A DNA stretch of 64,000 nucleotides from Streptomyces hyderabadensis (GTDB taxonomy: Bacteria; Actinomycetota; Actinomycetes; Streptomycetales; Streptomycetaceae). Positions 62,351 through 64,000 of the stretch are shown here, piece by piece (positions within the stretch are counted from its first letter, which is position 1; each line of letters begins with the position of its first letter). The stretch spans positions 1 to 64,000 of the forward strand of contig NZ_JAIOJZ010000008.1 in NCBI RefSeq assembly GCF_020404845.1, given 5' to 3'. A model generated the notes under the pieces. That model searched no databases, had not been told where the DNA came from, and saw nothing but the letters and a program-made list of their open reading frames with translations. The position numbers and the translations under genes were made by a program.

Positions 62351-62976
62351 GGGCGGACTCCGGCTCCGAACCCCGAGGCGGGGGCGGGGGTGTGGGCGAT
62401 GAGGTGGCGCACGAGGGTGAGCAGCGTCTGGACGCCGGAGCTGGAGATCCGGGCGTCACAGCGCACGATCGGGATCTCGGGGTGGAGGTCCATGGCCGCG
62501 CGCACCTCCTCGGGGTCGTAGCGGTAGGAGCCGTCGAACTCGTTGATCGCGACGATGAAGCCGAGACCGCGTTCCTCGAAGAAGTCGACGGCGGCGAAGG
62601 ACTCCTCCAGGCGGCGGGTGTCGGCGAGGATCACCGCGCCGAGCGCGCCCTCGCACAACTCGTCCCACATGAACCAGAAGCGTTCCTGGCCGGGCGTTCC
62701 GAAGAGGTACAGGACGTGTTCGGCGTCGAGGGTGAGGCGGCCGAAGTCCATGGCCACGGTCGTTTCGAGTTTGTTCTCGATTCCGTCGAGGTTGTCGGTC
62801 GCGGCGCTGACCGTGGTGAGCAGTTCCTCCGTGCTCAGCGGCGCGATCTCGCTGACCGCGCCGACGAAGGTCGTCTTGCCGACGCCGAATCCGCCCGCCA
62901 CGAGGATCTTCAGGGCGGTGGGGAACGGGTCGGCGCCTTCGCCGTGTACGTGGTCAGAGCTGTCGTCGTAGTCCAT
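62347..62976 (-). CDS. cvnD: Conservon GTPase-like protein
   Basis: 209-residue Ras-like small ATP/GTP-binding protein. P-loop GGFGVGKTTF (about 28-37), switch-II region LFGTPGQERFWFMWDELCEGA, and VAINEFDGS in place of NKxD. Conserved in Streptomyces as the D component of cvn operons, acting with a sensor kinase and a roadblock protein at the membrane. Its 5' end overlaps cvnC by 23 nt. Confidence 0.92.
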   Translation of the reverse strand: MDYDDSSDHVHGEGADPFPTALKILVAGGFGVGKTTFVGAVSEIAPLSTEELLTTVSAATDNLDGIENKLETTVAMDFGRLTLDAEHVLYLFGTPGQERFWFMWDELCEGALGAVILADTRRLEESFAAVDFFEERGLGFIVAINEFDGSYRYDPEEVRAAMDLHPEIPIVRCDARISSSGVQTLLTLVRHLIAHTPAPASGFGAGVRP

Positions 62977-63334
62977 CGAGCACTGCCTCCAGAAGGGCCC
63001 GGTCCGTGGGGTGGTGGTGGAACGCGGCGGGGGGTTTGGTGGTCAGCGCGCCGCAGTCGACGAGGTCCGAGAGCAGCACCTTGGTGACCGCCACCGGAAG
63101 CCGCAGCCGGGCGGCGAGTTCGGCGACCGGGAGGGGCACCCGGCACAGTTCGAGTGCCTGCGTGTGCTCGGGTCCGAGGTAGCCGAGGGGGGTCGCCCCG
63201 GTGGCCATGACCTGGGACATCAGGTCCAGCGCGACGGTGGGCCGGGTACGGCCGTTGCTGACGGTGAAGGGGCGCACCAGCCGTCCGGCCGCGTCGTCGA
63301 GCCAGGGCCCGTCGCCGGCCGCAGCCACCGTCAA
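62954..63334 (-). CDS. cvnC: Conservon DUF742 protein
   Basis: 126 residues, DUF742: RLVRPFTVSNGRTRPTVALDLMSQVMATG is diagnostic, followed by a winged-helix-like half VAELAARLRLPVAVTKVLLSDLVDCGAL. Start TTG at 63334 overlaps the cvnB stop; a GTG two codons later is an alternative. Likely a signalling adaptor in the cvn complex. Confidence 0.9.
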   Translation of the reverse strand: MTVAAAGDGPWLDDAAGRLVRPFTVSNGRTRPTVALDLMSQVMATGATPLGYLGPEHTQALELCRVPLPVAELAARLRLPVAVTKVLLSDLVDCGALTTKPPAAFHHHPTDRALLEAVLDGLRRQL

Positions 63335-63765
63335 GGCCTCATCGCCGGGGGTTCGACGGCGTGCTGCCGGGGCGCGGTGACCAGGTACGGGCGGACGCTC
63401 TTGACCAGCATCGCCATCTCGTAGCCCAGCACGGCCGCGTCGGCCTCGCGGCCGGCCAGTACAGCGAGGCAGGTGCCGGAGCCCGCGGTGGTGACGAAGA
63501 GCAGGGTCGAGTCGAGTTCGACGACGACCTGCCGCACGTCACCGCCGTCGCCGAAGCGGACACCGGCGCTGCGGCCGAGGGAGTACAGGCCGGAGGCCAG
63601 GGCCGCCATGTGGTCGGCGCTGTCGGCGTCGAGGCCGTGGACGGACTTCACCAGTCCGTCGGCGGACAGGAGCACCGCGCTGCTGGTGTGCGGCACGCGC
63701 TGGACGAGGCCGCTCATCAGCCAGTCGAGGTCGGACACTTGGCCGGTCGGCGCATCGCTCGCCAT
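63331..63765 (-). CDS. cvnB: Conservon roadblock/LC7 protein
   Basis: 144 residues, roadblock/LC7 fold: DLDWLMSGLVQRVPHTSSAVLLSADGL, MAALASGLYSLGRSAG, and VTTAGSGTCLAVLAG. An MglB-like partner of the CvnD GTPase. The ATG at 63765 has AAGGAG 10 nt upstream and is preferred; an ATG at 63885 overlapping the cvnA stop would add a low-complexity Thr/Pro/Ser stretch of 40 residues. Confidence 0.9.
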   Translation of the reverse strand: MASDAPTGQVSDLDWLMSGLVQRVPHTSSAVLLSADGLVKSVHGLDADSADHMAALASGLYSLGRSAGVRFGDGGDVRQVVVELDSTLLFVTTAGSGTCLAVLAGREADAAVLGYEMAMLVKSVRPYLVTAPRQHAVEPPAMRP

Positions 63766-63881
63766 GGTGGATCGACTCCTTGGGGTACGAAGGTCTGCGG
63801 GAGCGCTGGTGGTGAGGGTGGGGGTTACGGGGGTGTGAGTGGGGGTGATGGAGGCGGAGGTGCTGGGGGTGGTGCGGGTGG

Positions 63882-64000
63882 TCATTCGGCCGTCCCGCCC
63901 GGGTCGCCGTGGATCGGTGTCAAGGACGCCGGTTCGGTGTTCTGCTGGGCCTCCGCGAGACCGAAGCCACGCTGGAAGGCCGCCATCAGGCCCGGGTCGT
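63882..64000 (-). CDS. cvnA: Conservon sensor kinase, C-terminal end only
   Basis: Only the last 39 codons are in the window. They read DPGLMAAFQRGFGLAEAQQ, then a short polar tail ending at TGA 63882-63884. Position immediately upstream of cvnB on the same strand identifies the nitrate/histidine-kinase-like CvnA of a conservon. The catalytic part lies to the right of base 64000. Confidence 0.75.
   Translation of the reverse strand, partial: DPGLMAAFQRGFGLAEAQQNTEPASLTPIHGDPGGTAE

Noticed and set aside
63766..63885. N-terminal extension of cvnB to the ATG overlapping cvnA
   Set aside because: The extra 40 residues are low-complexity Thr/Pro/Ser, while AAGGAG stands at correct spacing before the ATG at 63765.

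Overview
The window is about 72% GC with long GC-rich genes on both strands, a WhiB regulator, part of a cvn conservon, frequent GTG/TTG starts, many 4-nt gene overlaps and tRNA genes without encoded CCA. This points to a Streptomyces or close relative. No insertion sequences, prophage genes, rRNA or CRISPR arrays were seen, and no gap between genes exceeds 300 bp. The first half is a catabolic region; the second half is mostly chromosomal housekeeping.

Region 1 (1-11.3 kb): a minus-strand meta-cleavage-type aromatic or cyclic-diketone gene set: carboxymuconolactone-decarboxylase-like protein, a ribose-type ABC importer (ATPase, permease, lipoprotein), LysR, two-domain extradiol dioxygenase, aldehyde dehydrogenase, FAH-family hydrolase, a small VOC protein and an alpha/beta hydrolase cut by the window edge. 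A cupin gene and a bile-acid:Na+-symporter-family gene diverge from it. Region 2 (11.4-17.1 kb): an aromatic acid MFS importer, a VOC extradiol dioxygenase, and homologues of the gallate pathway genes galD, galC and galB under a GntR/FCD regulator. The same palindromic operator lies at the regulator promoter and at the transporter promoter.

Region 3 (17.3-32.8 kb): a myo-inositol-type catabolic region. It holds two Gfo/Idh/MocA dehydrogenases, a LacI regulator, a phytanoyl-CoA-dioxygenase-like oxygenase, an IolE/IolI-like isomerase, a second sugar ABC importer, iolC, a Cgl0158-like aldolase-fold gene, iolB, iolD and a GntR/UTRA regulator. A near-identical motif (TTTGTCARGACA) occurs upstream of the oxygenase-dehydrogenase pair and in the divergent transporter/iolC promoter region, linking them to one regulator. 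No iolA is in the window.

Region 4 (32.8-48.5 kb): mixed genes: ankyrin protein, a MerR-methyltransferase pair with a classical MerR-type promoter, tRNA-Pro, DUF309, cobF, a DHA2 drug exporter with an extra C-terminal domain, a TauE/SafE permease, a fatty acyl-CoA ligase and thiolase, a monoacylglycerol-lipase-like hydrolase, whiB, DUF3140, an endonuclease-III-like protein, a lipoprotein, a glutamine-synthetase-like/amidohydrolase pair resembling a split FluG, and a NUDIX-like protein.

Region 5 (48.5-64 kb): a complete Mrp Na+/H+ antiporter operon (fused AB, C, D, E, F, G), a second identical tRNA-Pro, an MFS exporter, an XRE-cupin regulator with an acetyltransferase, a LysR gene, the threonine degradation pair kbl-tdh, and a cvn operon (A partial, B, C, D, plus a GAF protein) running off the right edge.
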